Assembly (NCBI GenBank): GCA_022495995.1
Contig: JAFEMH010000075.1
Span: 789,001 to 853,000, forward strand
Reading direction: 5' to 3'
Source: Adenophora triphylla var. japonica
Taxonomy: Eukaryota > Streptophyta > Magnoliopsida > Asterales > Campanulaceae
Length of the DNA stretch: 64,000 nucleotides
A program made the position numbers and the translations under genes. Within the stretch, counting starts at the first letter, position 1. Each line of letters opens with the position of its first letter. This document shows, piece after piece, positions 30,780 to 41,639 of the stretch. The notes beneath the pieces were generated by a model, which worked only from the letters and a program-made list of their open reading frames with translations, was not told the DNA's origin and did no database searches.

Positions 30780-31163
30780 GCGTTCTCTCTCTCTCCTCTC
30801 TCTCTCTCTCTCTAAACGGAAACAGAGGGAGGCTCACCATTACGGTTGCTCGTTCCACCGTCTTCTCCGGCCAAACCCATTACCAATCCTCTCTCACAAA
30901 GCCCATACACCTGGCGACCTCTTCCCCGTTCAAAACCCACCGCCGGTGACCCAATCTCCTCACTCCACGCTCGCCGTCCCCTGTTTCTCAACCCCAGCAA
31001 CGTCAATCGCCCATCACCACTAATTCACCAACAAATTCCGGCCCTCTCACCTATTATCCTCACGGTTGAGCTCTTGTTTACGGAGGCGAAATAGAATCCA
31101 TGGCTACAAAATCCTCCAAATCAACTGAACTGTCAACCTCTTTGGCGGATTGTAATTGGAGGT
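30780..31163 (+). pseudogene. captured leader and first exon of an unknown host gene
   Basis: A CT-repeat leader (30784-30814) and GC-richer sequence lead to ATG 31100 (MATKSSKSTELSTSLADCNW), which runs into a donor-like AG|GTAGGA at 31162. This looks like a plant 5' UTR and short first exon picked up by the element. An overlapping frame (30846-31094) is Pro/Ser-rich and may be compositional. I do not recognise the gene. Confidence 0.45.
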
Positions 31164-31164
31164 A

Positions 31165-31534
31165 GGAAACGAGGCTCGATATCATTTGGTAAGGTTCGGA
31201 TATCATTTGGTAAGGTTCGTTATCATTTTGTAATTTCGGATATCATTTTATAATTTCGGATATTATTTGGTAAGGTTACGGATATCATTTGGTAAGGTTA
31301 CGTTATCATTTTGTAATTTCGAAGGTTGGCGATTGGCGTTGTTATTGTGTGTTCCGTGTCTTTTTTTTGTTGTTTCCGTGTCTTTTGTTGTTTCTGGCTA
31401 TCAAATATAATGTTTCTGGCTATCAAATATAATGCTTCTGGATATAAATTAAAAAGGTTTTGGATTCTGAATATCAATTAAAATGCTTCTGGATATCAAT
31501 TATAAAGCTTCTGGATATCAATTATAAAGCTTCT
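31165..31534. repeat. subterminal tandem repeats of copy A, left
   Basis: Units ggatatcatttggtaaggtt (31166-31310), then ttctggatatcaattataaa (31380-31534). Related ctggatatccagaa units lie at 35892-36180 on the other side of the CACTA element. Confidence 0.85.
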
Positions 31535-31554
31535 CACTACAAGAAAAATGGCTT

Positions 31555-31990
31555 TTCCCGGCACTTTTAATCCGGCACTTAATTTTGTGCCACCAATTTC
31601 CGGCACTTTTTTAATAAGTGCCACAAATTTCCGGCACTTTTCAAAAACTGCCACAAATATCCGGCACTTTTTTAGAAGTGCCGCTAATTTCCGGCACTTT
31701 TACAAAAGTGCCGCTAATTTTCCGGCACTTTTTTAAAAGTGCCGAAAATTTTCCGGCACTTCTTTAAAAGTGCCGCTAATTTTCCGGCACTTTCTTAAAA
31801 GTGCCGCTAAATTCCCCGCACTTTTGAAAAAGTGCCGCAAATTTTTCGGCATTTTTGAAAAACTGCCGCAAGTTTTTCGGCACTTTCTTAAAAGTGCCGC
31901 TAATTTTTCGGCACTTTATTAAAAGTGTCACGAAGTTTCGAAACTTTGTCGAAAGTGACGCTAGTTTCTTACACTTTTAGTAATTTGCAG
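31555..31990. repeat. CACTA left subterminal repeats
   Basis: About a dozen units of ttccggcacttttnnaaaagtgccg, alternately inverted, as transposase-binding repeats in CACTA elements usually are. Confidence 0.9.
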
Positions 31991-32162
31991 TTATTTTTCG
32001 ACCGACTTATATAAATGTCACTTGTTTTGGCGTTTTGACACATTGCAAATTAATGTGGTTGAACAATATTAAACAAAACACTCCCGGCCCCGTGAGAGCT
32101 AATTTGCCCGGGTGAATAAGAATACAGTTTTTCGCGAACAAATTCTTTACATATCATTAATT

Positions 32163-32310
32163 CACTACAAAAAAGTGATTATTAGGGACTACCTTATTTG
32201 GATCGTCCGTCTGAATCCGACCCTATTACTCTCTTAATAGTAGGACGGCTAATTAGTTATTTTATTTGAGTCGATCAATTTAATTGATGGGACCGTTGTT
32301 TTTTTTAAAG
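32163..32310 (+). other. possible second CACTA end inside the CACTA element
   Basis: CACTACAAAAAAGTGATT at 32165 again looks like a CACTA terminus. I found no inverted partner, so it may be a remnant of a nested or chimeric element. Confidence 0.4.
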
Positions 32311-32379
32311 CCCAAAACATAATCATAGAAAAAAGAAAATAATAATTAAAAAACAAATCAAATAAACCCCCCCGCCCCC

Positions 32380-33600
32380 TAAATGACGCCCACTCCCACC
32401 TCTCCCCTGCGCGCACCTCCCCTTCCCTCCCTCTCTCTCAATCCCTAAAGTCATCGTTCCATTAGCTAGCGGCTGCAAATATCAATTCTTCGCTCGATTT
32501 CTTCCTCCGATTGTTCGATTAGCGGCTGCAAATATATCTTCATCAGGTTCGATTTCTTCATCGTCGTTCAATTTCTTCATCGGTACAACCTCGATTTCTC
32601 ATCCGTCTCTATTAATTAGAATTGAAAATAATGTTTACTTTTTTATGAATCATGGCAATTTATGTTGAAACTGCCTTTTGCCACTCGTTGATTTTCACAA
32701 TTTTGTGGAAGTAATTAGGAAAAAATTGCATGGCCACATATGTCTGTGTGTTTCCGTTTTTGTTTGTGTGTGAGTGAGAAAGAGTAATTTGAATGTTATG
32801 AAAAAGTGAGGTTGTATGTGTATGTGGTTTGGGCACCTTGACGTTGATAAACACAGGTAGTATAAACAATTTATTGTATTGTTTGTCGTTCTTGATTGAA
32901 CATTCTTGCATAAGATTATCTTTTCTACATGTTACTTTCCCCAAGAGAAGGTGTGTCATAGACTAATTCATTTTTTCAAATCTTCAGTGGTAAAGCTAGG
33001 GTTTCTGATTAAGAATCTCAATCTTTGATCGGAAGGAAAGAGGAGAGGAACTTAAAGTGGTTGTGGCGCCGGCGACCTTGCAGAACTCGAATAGATCGTT
33101 CGTCTTCTTTGGCTTCCCCTCCGTTGTGTTTTCCTTGAACTCAAGGCCAGGTTTAGGGTAATTTTCTTCTCTCATGATCGATTTTTTCTTGTTTGCTTGT
33201 CCCCAATTGCGAGGGTTAGGGTTTGGATTTGTGGTGTTGTTTTGATCATGTTTCTGTTTAATTTTCCTCTTTGATCGTCATCTAAAAAGTTTGTGTGAAC
33301 TAATAATTAATTGGTGATAATGAAATTGGATCAAATTACTTCAGTCATTAAGGAATATTATCTGTAAGATTTTGAGATTATTGATTATTCTAGCTAACTT
33401 CATACGGGTGATTTTTTGTTACAGGCTAATTGTGTAAATCATCTCACTATTTTGTACTCTCACTTGAGATAACTCTTAGTAACAAATCTTTAATTTACAA
33501 AACCTTGTGTAAATTTATGCTTCCCTTTCTACTTTGATGCCTGCTGATATCCTTCATTTTGGCAGGACAATGTGCATGTAATATCAAACAAGAAATCTAA
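32380..33600 (+). other. captured promoter/leader-like sequence in CACTA
   Basis: CT-rich stretches, repeated gcggctgcaaatat (32469 and 32522) and an exon-like segment near 33060-33160 (gttgtggcgccggcgacc) ending in a donor-like ag|gttta. This looks like the 5' part of a captured gene, but the gene is not recognisable. Confidence 0.4.
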
Positions 33601-33616
33601 GTTTTTAATACTTCGA

Positions 33617-33757
33617 GTAGACTGGATCAGGAGGCTAGGGATAGGTTTTATAATGATCTAGTTAATCCATTGGTGCCCGTTTCCAGCGAAGGCAGCATCG
33701 CCCAAATTGCTGACGCTGTTTTAGATAAAGAATTTCTGAATAAGGATCAATCCAAAG
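33617..33757 (+). pseudogene. captured exon, unidentified
   Basis: One frame reads LDQEARDRFYNDLVNPLV, then SIAQIADAVLDKEFLNK, and ends at a strong donor AAAG|GTAAGG. Well-formed coding text, but I do not recognise the protein. It is immediately upstream of the Pumilio fragment, so both could be exons of one source gene or of two fused ones. Confidence 0.5.
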
Positions 33758-33936
33758 GTAAGGGTTTTCTCTATTTTGTCTATCTAACTCTCTCTCTCTC
33801 CATCTGTTGCAACACATTGCTGAATTTAGTTTAGTTACCCAACGAGACCACTTTGAATGTTCTCAAAGTTAATACTCCCGCTGCACAGAAAAAGTTGCCT
33901 GTTGATTTCTTTTTTGTTCTTTAACTCGATTGAACT

Positions 33937-34082
33937 ATGACAAGAAAAGTTGATATTGCTACTCACCAGCATGGATGCTGCGTTTTGAATCGATGTATTG
34001 CTCATGCAACTGGTAAAGATCAAGAAAAGTTGGTCAGCGAAATTTCTGCTAATGGATTCCACCTTGCTCAAGATCCTTATGG
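33937..34082 (+). pseudogene. captured Pumilio (PUF) repeat exon
   Basis: The frame gives VDIATHQHGCCVLNRCIAHA, then EKLVSEISANGFHLAQDPYG, followed by a donor G|GTATAT. HGCCVLxRCIxxA and SQDPYG/AQDPYG are the repeat words of plant Pumilio RNA-binding proteins, which bind 3' UTRs and repress translation. One repeat of the usual eight is here. The next repeat word (NYVVQYV) is missing beyond the donor, so no functional PUF domain can form. Confidence 0.85.
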
Positions 34083-34301
34083 GTATATTCATTTCTTTCT
34101 CTTTTCATTCTTTTTTTCCATCGCTATGTCAGATCCTTGTGCATTGACTTAATACTAAATTGAAGCATATTTTTGAAGTTTCTTCTTTCGTGGGCATTTA
34201 TTAATCAAGATTTTTCTGAGCTTTATAGCAGCTAACCCATTTGATCTTGGTTATCCTTGTATTTGTTCCTTCAAGATTTTGTAGCTAGTCTCTCCACCTA
34301 C

Positions 34302-34677
34302 CATAGTTATTAAAAGCGCGCCTAGGCTCGCGCCTAGGCGCGCCTAGGCCCAGGGCGCAGCCTTTAGAGCTCCGGGTGCGCCTAGGCTTGGGGCACAACA
34401 ATTGACCAGACAATTACATCTAATTAAACCTAGTACGCGACTAATACACTTCCTCTCCAACGGCTCTCTCACGTACACGCACACGCAACATAAGTCCATA
34501 ACTCTATATAAGAGTATCGATTAGCCTGATCACTCTGGCGACCTCCGGCGAGTATTATTAGCTCTGACAGGTTCGTCACTCGGGCGCGCGCCCGCTTTGC
34601 GCCCGCTTTGCGCCTTGCGACTAGGCTCCAGGCACACCTTCTGCGCCTTGGTGCGCCTTGAGCCTTTAATAACTATG
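34302..34677. mobile_element. hAT MITE in the CACTA interior
   Basis: Inverted ends CATAGTTATTAAAAGC / GCCTTTAATAACTATG with a perfect 8-bp duplication CCACCTAC (34294-34301 and 34678-34685). Rich in GCGCCTAGGC words, like the hAT element at 56392-57146. It lies just after the PUF exon. Confidence 0.92.
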
Positions 34678-35082
34678 CCACCTACGCAACTTCATTATCT
34701 AGCATGGACACAGTGTAACCTAATTCTGAAGGTCGTAGTGTTTAAATGGAATGTCAACCCTTCTTGAGTGCTATCATTAATTTTGAATACCCAATTCCTG
34801 TAGCTTTTCAACAAGAAACTTGTCTCTCATAAAAATCACTTGAATTTGCAAAACCGCGGCCTAAAATCACATGCGTCCCCATCCTCCTACTTTTTACATA
34901 TTCATTTTCTACCTGAAATTCGGTTCTGTGATTCATCAGATCCTCAATGATTTACTCTTACTTTTTGGATAATTGCCACTGTCAATAATTGTAAGAAACT
35001 CTTACAGGGGTTATATTCTTTATAATTTTTTCAAAGTCTCTTTAAAAACTAAAGTAATTAATGCTATAATTGTTTGTTTGCA

Positions 35083-35170
35083 GGTGATGGATCACGTCTC
35101 TTGTAATACATTCGCTATGGAAGAAGACCATCATCTCATCACGCTTTTGTTTGAACAATTGAATATTTAG
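35083..35170 (+). pseudogene. possible last captured exon in CACTA
   Basis: An acceptor-like gtttgcag precedes gtgatggatcacgtctcttg, giving VMDHVSCNTFAMEEDHHLIT to a stop at 35168. It could be a terminal exon. Not recognised. Confidence 0.3.
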
Positions 35171-35399
35171 CTTTTGGTGTTATGATGTCAAGGCTGTATA
35201 CCTTGCTTAAATTTTGAATTATTACTTTCTGAATGAATGATGTAATTTATACTTATTTTCTTTGATGACAATGAGAAAAAGTTATCTTTTATATACTTTG
35301 TTGCAGTTAGTTAAAATTATGTAGGAATGTGGCATTAAATATGCTTGAGATTTGTATCTATTTGTAGCGAATTATCGGCAAAGAATCATATCCGTCGCT

Positions 35400-35880
35400 C
35401 ATTAAAACCGTGCAAAAGTGCCGGAAATGTGTGGCACTTTTCAAAGTGCCGAAAAATTAAGGCACTTTTTTAAATGCCGAAAATTTGAGGCACTTACAAA
35501 ATTGCCGGAAATTTGTGGCACTTTCATAAGTGCTTGGGATAATTGTGGCACTTTCATAAGTCTTGGGAAAATTGCGGCATTTAAAGAAGTGCCGAAAAAT
35601 TATGGCATTTAAAAAAGTGCCGGAAATTATGGCATTTAAAAAAGTGTCGGAAATTATGGCATTTCTGAAAGTGCCGAAAATTGTGGCACTTTTAAAAGTG
35701 CCGGAAATTGTGGCACTTTTAAAAGTGCCGGAAAATTGTGGCACTTTTAAGTGCCGGAAAGTATTGCCGACGCGACTTATTATGACACTTATAAAAGTGC
35801 CGGAAAATGTGCCGGAAATAACTTTTATGGCACTTTTTTCTGATTTGTGGCACTTAAAAAAGTGCCACAAAATCCTGTTT
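35400..35880. repeat. CACTA right subterminal repeats
   Basis: Repeated aaaagtgccggaaattgtgg units, the complement of the left-end repeats. Confidence 0.9.
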
Positions 35881-35894
35881 TTGTTGTAGTGTCT

Positions 35895-36185
35895 GGATAT
35901 CCAGAACTCTTTGAAAGGATATCCAGAACCTTATGTATGTGATATCCAGAAATTTAGAATTGGCTTCTGGATATAAGTTTTAAGGCTTCTGGATATCCAT
36001 ATTCAATGTTCTGGATATTCAGAACCTTTGTGAAAGTGATATCCAGATCAAAATTTGGTCTTGGCCTTGGATTTGGTCTCAAATTTTTTTTCTGGATATC
36101 CGTCCCAAAGCTTCTGGATATCAATCCTAAAGTTTCTGGATATCCAGAACCTTTGAAACTGATATCCAGAATATTTGGAAAAACA
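35895..36185. repeat. subterminal repeats of copy A, right
   Basis: ctggatatccagaa words in several orientations, continuing the array interrupted by the CACTA element. Confidence 0.8.
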
Positions 36186-37142
36186 CGTTTCTCCATAACT
36201 TATGGAGAAACGCGTTTCTCAGCAGACCTACTCCTTTTATTTTATGATTATTATGAGTTTTATTATGTCGTTGAGTAGCTAAGTTATTTAGATTCGCGGA
36301 TTGGTTGTAGCAATTACTGGATCTTTATGTTATTGATTTAATTCTTCCCAATTGATCTCTTTCTAGTTCTTCATAATATTAATCTTTAACAGTTTTGAGG
36401 TTGCAATTTCATGTTAAGATGATTTTGGCCTTTTAATTATTTGGGTATTGATTCCGCCATTAATTTGGGGATTGATACAATTGAACATTGTTTTGAAGAT
36501 TAGACCTAATTGAGGCCATAATAGAAATCAAAAGGGTTTAGATTCAATATTCTAATGTGTTGATTAATTATTTGATTGTTGTGTGGCCGTAACAGAAAAC
36601 GCAGCTTGATAATAATTAAAAGGGTTGCAATCCGGGCACCACACCGTCCCAATCCTTACTTTTGTGAATGAATCCTAGATTTGAGATTAATGTTTTTTAG
36701 CAATAAAAATAGCATAGGGTGAAAGTAATTGTGAATCCAATCCGTGAATCTCCGTTGGTTATTTGAGTTAATTCGTTACATTTAAATTGTTTTCTTAGTT
36801 TTAATTGTTTACTTCTGTTTTAGAATTAGATTATTATTTCAAATCCAAAAATCTGTGGTTACTTTATTCATTGCTTTAACTGCTCTTGTTTACCAACGAG
36901 TCTCTGTGGTTCGACCCCTGCTCGTGCATACTGCTACACCGGTAGTGAGTACACTTGCTCGGTTTTTATTACTAGAGGAATTTTTCTCCATCATATTGTA
37001 AGTATGAAAAGTGAGGTAAAAACTAGAAAAAGAGATAGGGAGAGTAAGTGAATAGTAATTGTGAGTATGACAAGTAAATCTCATGAATAAATAAATATTA
37101 AAAAAATCATTTTTATGATCACGCCTTTTCAAATTGGATACC

Positions 37143-37353
37143 AAAATATCTTAAACAATTCTAAAACTTATATTAAATCTCAATTAGAAATGCCAGCAAT
37201 ATCAAATTATAGAATTTTATAGTGAAAGGAGTCGCTGAATTGAGTTATATTAATTCTCAATTAGAAATGCCAGCAAAGTTGAATTAAGTTAACCAGAAAA
37301 ATCAAGACAAATCTTGTAGTGAAAGGAGTCGCTGAGAAACTGGGGGAATCTAA
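37143..37353. repeat. dispersed segment with internal duplication
   Basis: ctcaattagaaatgccagca occurs twice (37178 and 37257), and gtgaaaggagtcgctga twice (37222 and 37318). The same words occur at 19500-19545 and, inverted, at 63910-63990. Confidence 0.75.
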
Positions 37354-37590
37354 TACTCCCTTTGTTCCATTTGAAAATGTACAAAATAGGTTTTGCATAA
37401 GAATTAAGGAAAATGTTTAGTGAATTAAGTGTTGTGAGTATAAAAGTGAGGTAGAAGAGAGGTAGGGAGAGTAAGTGGATAGTAATTTTAAGTATGACAA
37501 TTGAGTATTATGAATAAATAAATATTAAAAAAATCATTTTTAGGATTGCGCCTTTTCAAATTGGATACCAAAATGAGAGTTTTATGCCTT
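37354..37590. mobile_element. MITE, intact copy of the family split by Athila
   Basis: ctccctttgttccatttgaa to cttttcaaattggataccaa, matching 19554-19632 plus 36999-37142, and inverted copies at 61.8 and 63.7 kb. Confidence 0.75.
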
Positions 37591-37848
37591 TTCAAATGAA
37601 ATGTAGGATGAAAAAATATATAGTAAATAATAACATTGAAAAATTATTTATATTTAAAGTAAGATGAATTAAGGATATTTGTCAAAACATTGATTGAATA
37701 TTAAAATTATGATGAATGTAGTAGACACACAAAAATTATAGTGACAATAGCCATTTTCATTGAGAAATCTTTCATTAAATCTTAATTTAGACTTATCATC
37801 TAAGGCATAGCTGACATAGGGAAAATGACGACATTCCGTCCAAAAATT
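37591..37848. other. non-coding, no feature seen
   Basis: AT-rich sequence up to the next LTR; the ORF on the minus strand here lacks protein-like character. Confidence 0.5.
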
Positions 37849-39000
37849 TGTTGGAATTTTGGTTTTGGAAAAATAAGGTTTGACTGACTTTTGACCCAAA
37901 ATTTCATAAGGTTTCATTTTAGAAAAATGAAAATTGATTGCATATTAATAATCTACATTTGGAGTAGATTAATTTGATATATTTATTTTCTCAAAACCAA
38001 TTTGTGGTGAATGAAAAATTAAATGCTCAAAGTATGCAAAATGAAATGGGTTTATGAAAAGTTTATGGGATATGAAATAGTTATCCCACATTGCTTTAAG
38101 AAGGAAAGTAATGCTTGTTTTTAAGTGGAACCATTCAAGGAAGGAGTCATCAAGTTGTTATCTCCTTTGGCCAACCAAGTGGACCATTGGGCCATCCATA
38201 CAATTAGTGGCCCAATAGTGCTAATTTTGGACTAGCTTCAAATTGACACATGAACCGCGAAGGACAGAATGGGCGATTTAGGGTGCACTTTGCACTTCGC
38301 ATCGGGAGCTGTGGAGCCTTAAACTTTTGTCGAAAGTTGGCTCAGTGCGGCTCTAGGATGGTCCAGATTGGGGCAGTTTGGTTTGATTGGATCTTGGATA
38401 GCCCAGGTTGTTGCTTGGACCAGTGGGTTGGGTCTGGGCCCATCAGAGATGGGCAGACAGTTGGACTTGGTTTGGGCGCATGGGCCGAGGCCCATCTAGA
38501 ATGGGCTAATGACGCTGCTCCACCAGGTGCAATGAACTAGGTCAAGTCGGTTGGTTAGGGCTGGAGACACGACCCGCACCTGTTTCAATAGACGGGTCAG
38601 ATAAGATGTGTTGACCCATGCGATCTCAGCCTTCCGTCAAGCCTAGATCCAATGGTGAAGATCCACCGGGTACCAATTGTGGTTATTCCCAAGAGGTACT
38701 ACAACTCTTCATATACTATAAATAGCCCCCACCAGATTGTCAAACTCACTCAATTATTCACAATCACTTATCTCTTCACACAAGAAGCACAGATTCATAT
38801 ATTTAACCGAGTTAACAAAATCAGTTAGATATTTAACTGAATTTGAAATTCAGTCACAGAATTCCAAGGAATTCTAACAACATTTGCTAGAAGATAGGTC
38901 ATCTTGTTGCATAAGTCTTCTTCAAAGTCTGAAAGTTTCAAATACAGTTGCGTTTCCCGAGTTATTGATTTGAAGTGCTTCTATCAATAATAATAAGTCG
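37849..39000 (+). repeat. 5' LTR of copia 3 (3' boundary approximate)
   Basis: The start matches 43291. Its interior (38460-38725, ttggacttggtttgggcgca onward) matches 45746-45913. TATA-like ctataaatagcc at 38717. No canonical primer-binding site follows, so the end is uncertain. Confidence 0.75.
38717..38728 (+). promoter_or_regulatory. TATA box in the copia 3 LTR
   Basis: ctataaatagcc, the usual position before R in a copia LTR. Confidence 0.6.
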
Positions 39001-39299
39001 TTTTATCTTGAGAGAAGATTGCCACCTAAAATCGTTAGCATCAGTGCGGGACAATATCTTCTTGCGAAAATTGTGTCCAACACAAGACTCGACTTCCTAT
39101 ATTTATTTGATTTGGTTTAATTTCCACATTTATTATTTATGTCTATTTCATGCCCTGTTAATTGTTATTATGGTTCATTTATCATTTCGTTAATTTTGAG
39201 AAAGCCTTATTTATTGTTACATACAATATTTCCCTAAAATCGCAAGAAGATATTTACGTTTTCTTGATTCTAACGAAAAGAGTGACAGTTTTCAAGGAA

Positions 39300-39835
39300 G
39301 GATAATTAGAAGAGCATTGGAAGCTAACTAGAAGATAACGAGAAGGACAACAATAATCACGCAAGTGATTCAAGATATTTGTTGGCACATGGAACAGCTT
39401 CAAAGGTGGCAACAAAAGATGTTATACATGTAGACCACTCTCAGTCTGAAGTAGAAGAAGATTACATGGCCATCTGGGATGACCATCCTCTGTCTGAAGA
39501 AGTTCGTAGAAGAAGATAACCCAGCTATTCGGGATGATGAGCCAGATCCAAAAAGACAGATAACCGAAGAGGCATGGGATCATAGAAATCTCATATGAAA
39601 ATGTACATATTGAGTAGGCTAAGTAATGTCGTTACCGAAAGAAATGTCTCGTGGAGACAGCCAAAGAGTTGTGGAACTCTTTGGAAAGAACATTTAAGGT
39701 TCAAGAAACCGGTTCCAAGATCTGATGCAGATGTGGTAAACTCAAGTCACTTAGCAAGAGATTTTCATATTCCAAGAAGGGAAATGGATAACATGAATCA
39801 AAGCCAACGTCAATGAAAGGTTGAATAGGCTTGAT
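39300..39835 (+). pseudogene. copia 3 gag remnant
   Basis: Shifted frames show AWDHRN, then AKELWNSLERTFK (near 39658-39700) and NSSHLARDFHIPRREM. These are copia gag words with stops and indels between them. Confidence 0.7.
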
Positions 39836-39887
39836 TGAGAATTAATGGGGTTTGAAGCCAACTTAGCAAGTTGAAGGTCAACCCAAG

Positions 39888-40205
39888 AGAATGGTGGATA
39901 GACACTGGAGCTGGAGCTACCCACCATATATGTGCTGATAAAGAGAGCTTCTCATCATACACTCCTTTCAATGGAAGGAATGTGTAAATGAGAAAATCTA
40001 CTACTTCCAACGCCGTGGGACTTGGAAGGGTTGTGCTGAAGATGACTTCAGACAGAGAACTGACTCTCGTGAATGTACTGCATGTCCCAAACATTAGCAA
40101 CCGATCAATGTTGAGCAAGACTGGATTTAGACAAGTGTTTGACTCAGATAAAATTGTATTGATCAAGAAAAATTTATTTCTTGGTAAAGGGTACCTTGCA
40201 TAGAG
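39888..40205 (+). pseudogene. copia 3 protease remnant
   Basis: WWIDTGAGATHHICADKESF retains the DTGA catalytic word; an in-frame TAA at 39985 breaks it; VLHVPNISNRSMLSKTG follows, as in GAG-pre-integrase leaders. Confidence 0.8.
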
Positions 40206-40238
40206 GCAAAGAACAATGGTGTTTCTTATGTTTACCTT

Positions 40239-40860
40239 TTGGAGGGTTCTAATTTATGGCATGATAAATTAGGTTACGTGAATTTCAACACAATTAAGAC
40301 GTTAGTGAGACAAGAATTAATTCTTATGAATAAATTCGATTCAACTGACAAGTGTGAAATTTGCGTGGAAGCTGAAATGACTAAGTCATCATTTTCTTCA
40401 GTAATAAGAAACACGACACCTCTTGAGTTAGCTCACACAAATAATTGTGATATAAAGTTAGTGCAAACTTGAGGTGGAAAAAAGTATTTGATTACTTTAT
40501 AAACGGTTACACAAGATATTGCTATAAATATCTCTTGATAAGAAAGGATGAAGCCTTTGAGGCTTTCAGACTTATAAGAGTGAAGTTGAGAATCAACTTA
40601 ATATAAATTAAGAAGATTCAAAGTGATAGATGAGGAGAATATGTTGCTTTGTTAGAAGACTTATACGCCTCAAATCTAACGGAGTAGCTGAACGCAAGAA
40701 TCATACTCTTAAGGAAATGATGAATGCAAGGCTCAGGCTTAACCAACAAATTTTGGGGGTAGCAATACTCTCGTCGAACTACATTCTTAATAAGATACTG
40801 AAGAAAGGAATTGATAAAACTCCTTACGAATTATAGGATAATCGTAAGCCGTGTTATAAA
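40239..40860 (+). pseudogene. copia 3 GAG-pre-integrase and integrase remnant
   Basis: LWHDKLGYVNFNTIK (altered HxxxGH) and KCEICVEAEMTKSSF keep the zinc-binding style. After stops, SNGVAERKNHTLKEMM (integrase catalytic E region) and NYILNKILKKGIDKTPYEL follow. The first two catalytic acids are not clearly preserved. Confidence 0.85.
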
Positions 40861-41210
40861 TACCTTAAAATATGGGAGTATACCTCAAATGTGGGGGTAC
40901 GGGCTAAAAGTAAAAGTACTTAAGCTAAGGGCAAGGAATTAGATATTCCTTTAGATTATATTTCATTGAAATGAAATATATAAGTTCTAGTAAGAGAACT
41001 TATGAAAGTGAAAATAGTTCATCTTAAAGAAGACGAACCTAGGCATATTTTGTGGACAAAAGAAGCTAGTCTTTCGGTCCTTATTTTCTATAATAGAAAA
41101 TTAAACGAAAACTCTTAGAGAAAGTTATTAACAGTTAAATGAATAATTCATCATATGTACAATATTTGTAAGTTAGTTGACCTCCCTCCAAGATGCAAAC
41201 TGTTAGGTTG

Positions 41211-41326
<116 letters not shown>

Positions 41327-41639
41327 GGCTCAAGTGCATAGAGCACTTGAGCTCACTCATTTTCCCTCCAAAACTTGCACCTAGACAAAATAGAGACTAA
41401 GTACATTTTCAAGGTTTCATTAAATAGCTTCATTGAATACCTTCATTGAATGAAGCACCCTTATTAATTGCACATTTATAACTATTTATCAAGTTTTGAT
41501 TAAAAAATGAACCCAATTAACAAAAATTGAAAATGAAGCTTCAATTTCGGTCAATTTGTATTTACATCACATTTTAATGTTCATAATTTTATACCAAGGT
41601 AATTGTTTAAAATCCTAATTTACTTAGAAATAGTTTTTA

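Larger units (their letters stand above)
31535..35891. mobile_element. CACTA (En/Spm-like) element
   Basis: Starts CACTACAAGAAAAATGGC and ends with the inverse TTTTTGTTGTAGTG, flanked by a 3-bp duplication TCT (31532-31534 and 35892-35894). Dense subterminal repeats of GCCGGCACTTTT type line both ends. No transposase seen. It carries gene-like exons including a Pumilio fragment. It is inserted in the GGATATC array of the hairpin-ended MULE. Confidence 0.92.
30644..36233 (-). mobile_element. hairpin-ended MULE, copy A (largest), with CACTA inside
   Basis: Flanked by a perfect 9-bp duplication CTTTTATTT (30635-30643 and 36234-36242). Both ends carry a 16-bp perfect palindrome GAGAAACGCGTTTCTC followed by an ATGGAGAAACG arm, making a hairpin at each terminus. 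The outermost bases differ: GACAAAATCT at the left, and GAGTAGGTCT reading in from the right. They match the right and left ends of copies B-D, so this copy is inverted. Subterminal repeats contain GGATATC. It holds a captured leader/exon and a CACTA element. No transposase is seen. Confidence 0.8.
19633..36993 (+). mobile_element. full-length Athila-type Ty3/gypsy retrotransposon with nested insertions
   Basis: LTRs 19633-20981 and 30048-36993 (interrupted) both start TGATGGA and end TCCATCA, and the whole is flanked by TATTG (19628-19632 and 36994-36998). The primer site matches tRNA-Asp, as in Athila. Gene order is gag, protease, RT, remnant RNase H, integrase, then a 3' ORF. The LTRs differ at about six positions plus a 2-bp indel by eye, so insertion was recent, although gag and RNase H are broken. 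Confidence 0.95.
30048..36993 (+). repeat. 3' LTR of the Athila-type element, split by a 5.6-kb insertion
   Basis: 30048-30643 plus 36243-36993 rebuild the 5' LTR with about six substitutions and a 2-bp loss in a GCGC unit. The split site carries the 9-bp duplication CTTTTATTT. Confidence 0.95.
19554..37142. mobile_element. MITE split by the Athila insertion
   Basis: 19554-19632 (ctcccttcgtcccatttgaa onward) continues at 36999-37142 once the Athila element and its TATTG duplication are removed. The joined sequence matches intact copies at 37354-37590 and, inverted, at about 61818-62055 and 63660-63897. The ends include ccatttgaaaatg and its inverse. Only 19554-19632 and 36999-37142 belong to the MITE itself. 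Confidence 0.8.

Noticed and set aside
31555..31990. Regular direct repeats that look CRISPR-like, also 35400-35880 and 51085-60125
   Set aside because: Units are inverted as well as direct, spacers are not of constant length, and all lie inside transposon ends of a plant genome. They are subterminal transposon repeats.
33835..34092. Minus-strand ORF opposite the PUF exon
   Set aside because: The plus strand gives clear Pumilio repeat words; the minus frame is a shadow.
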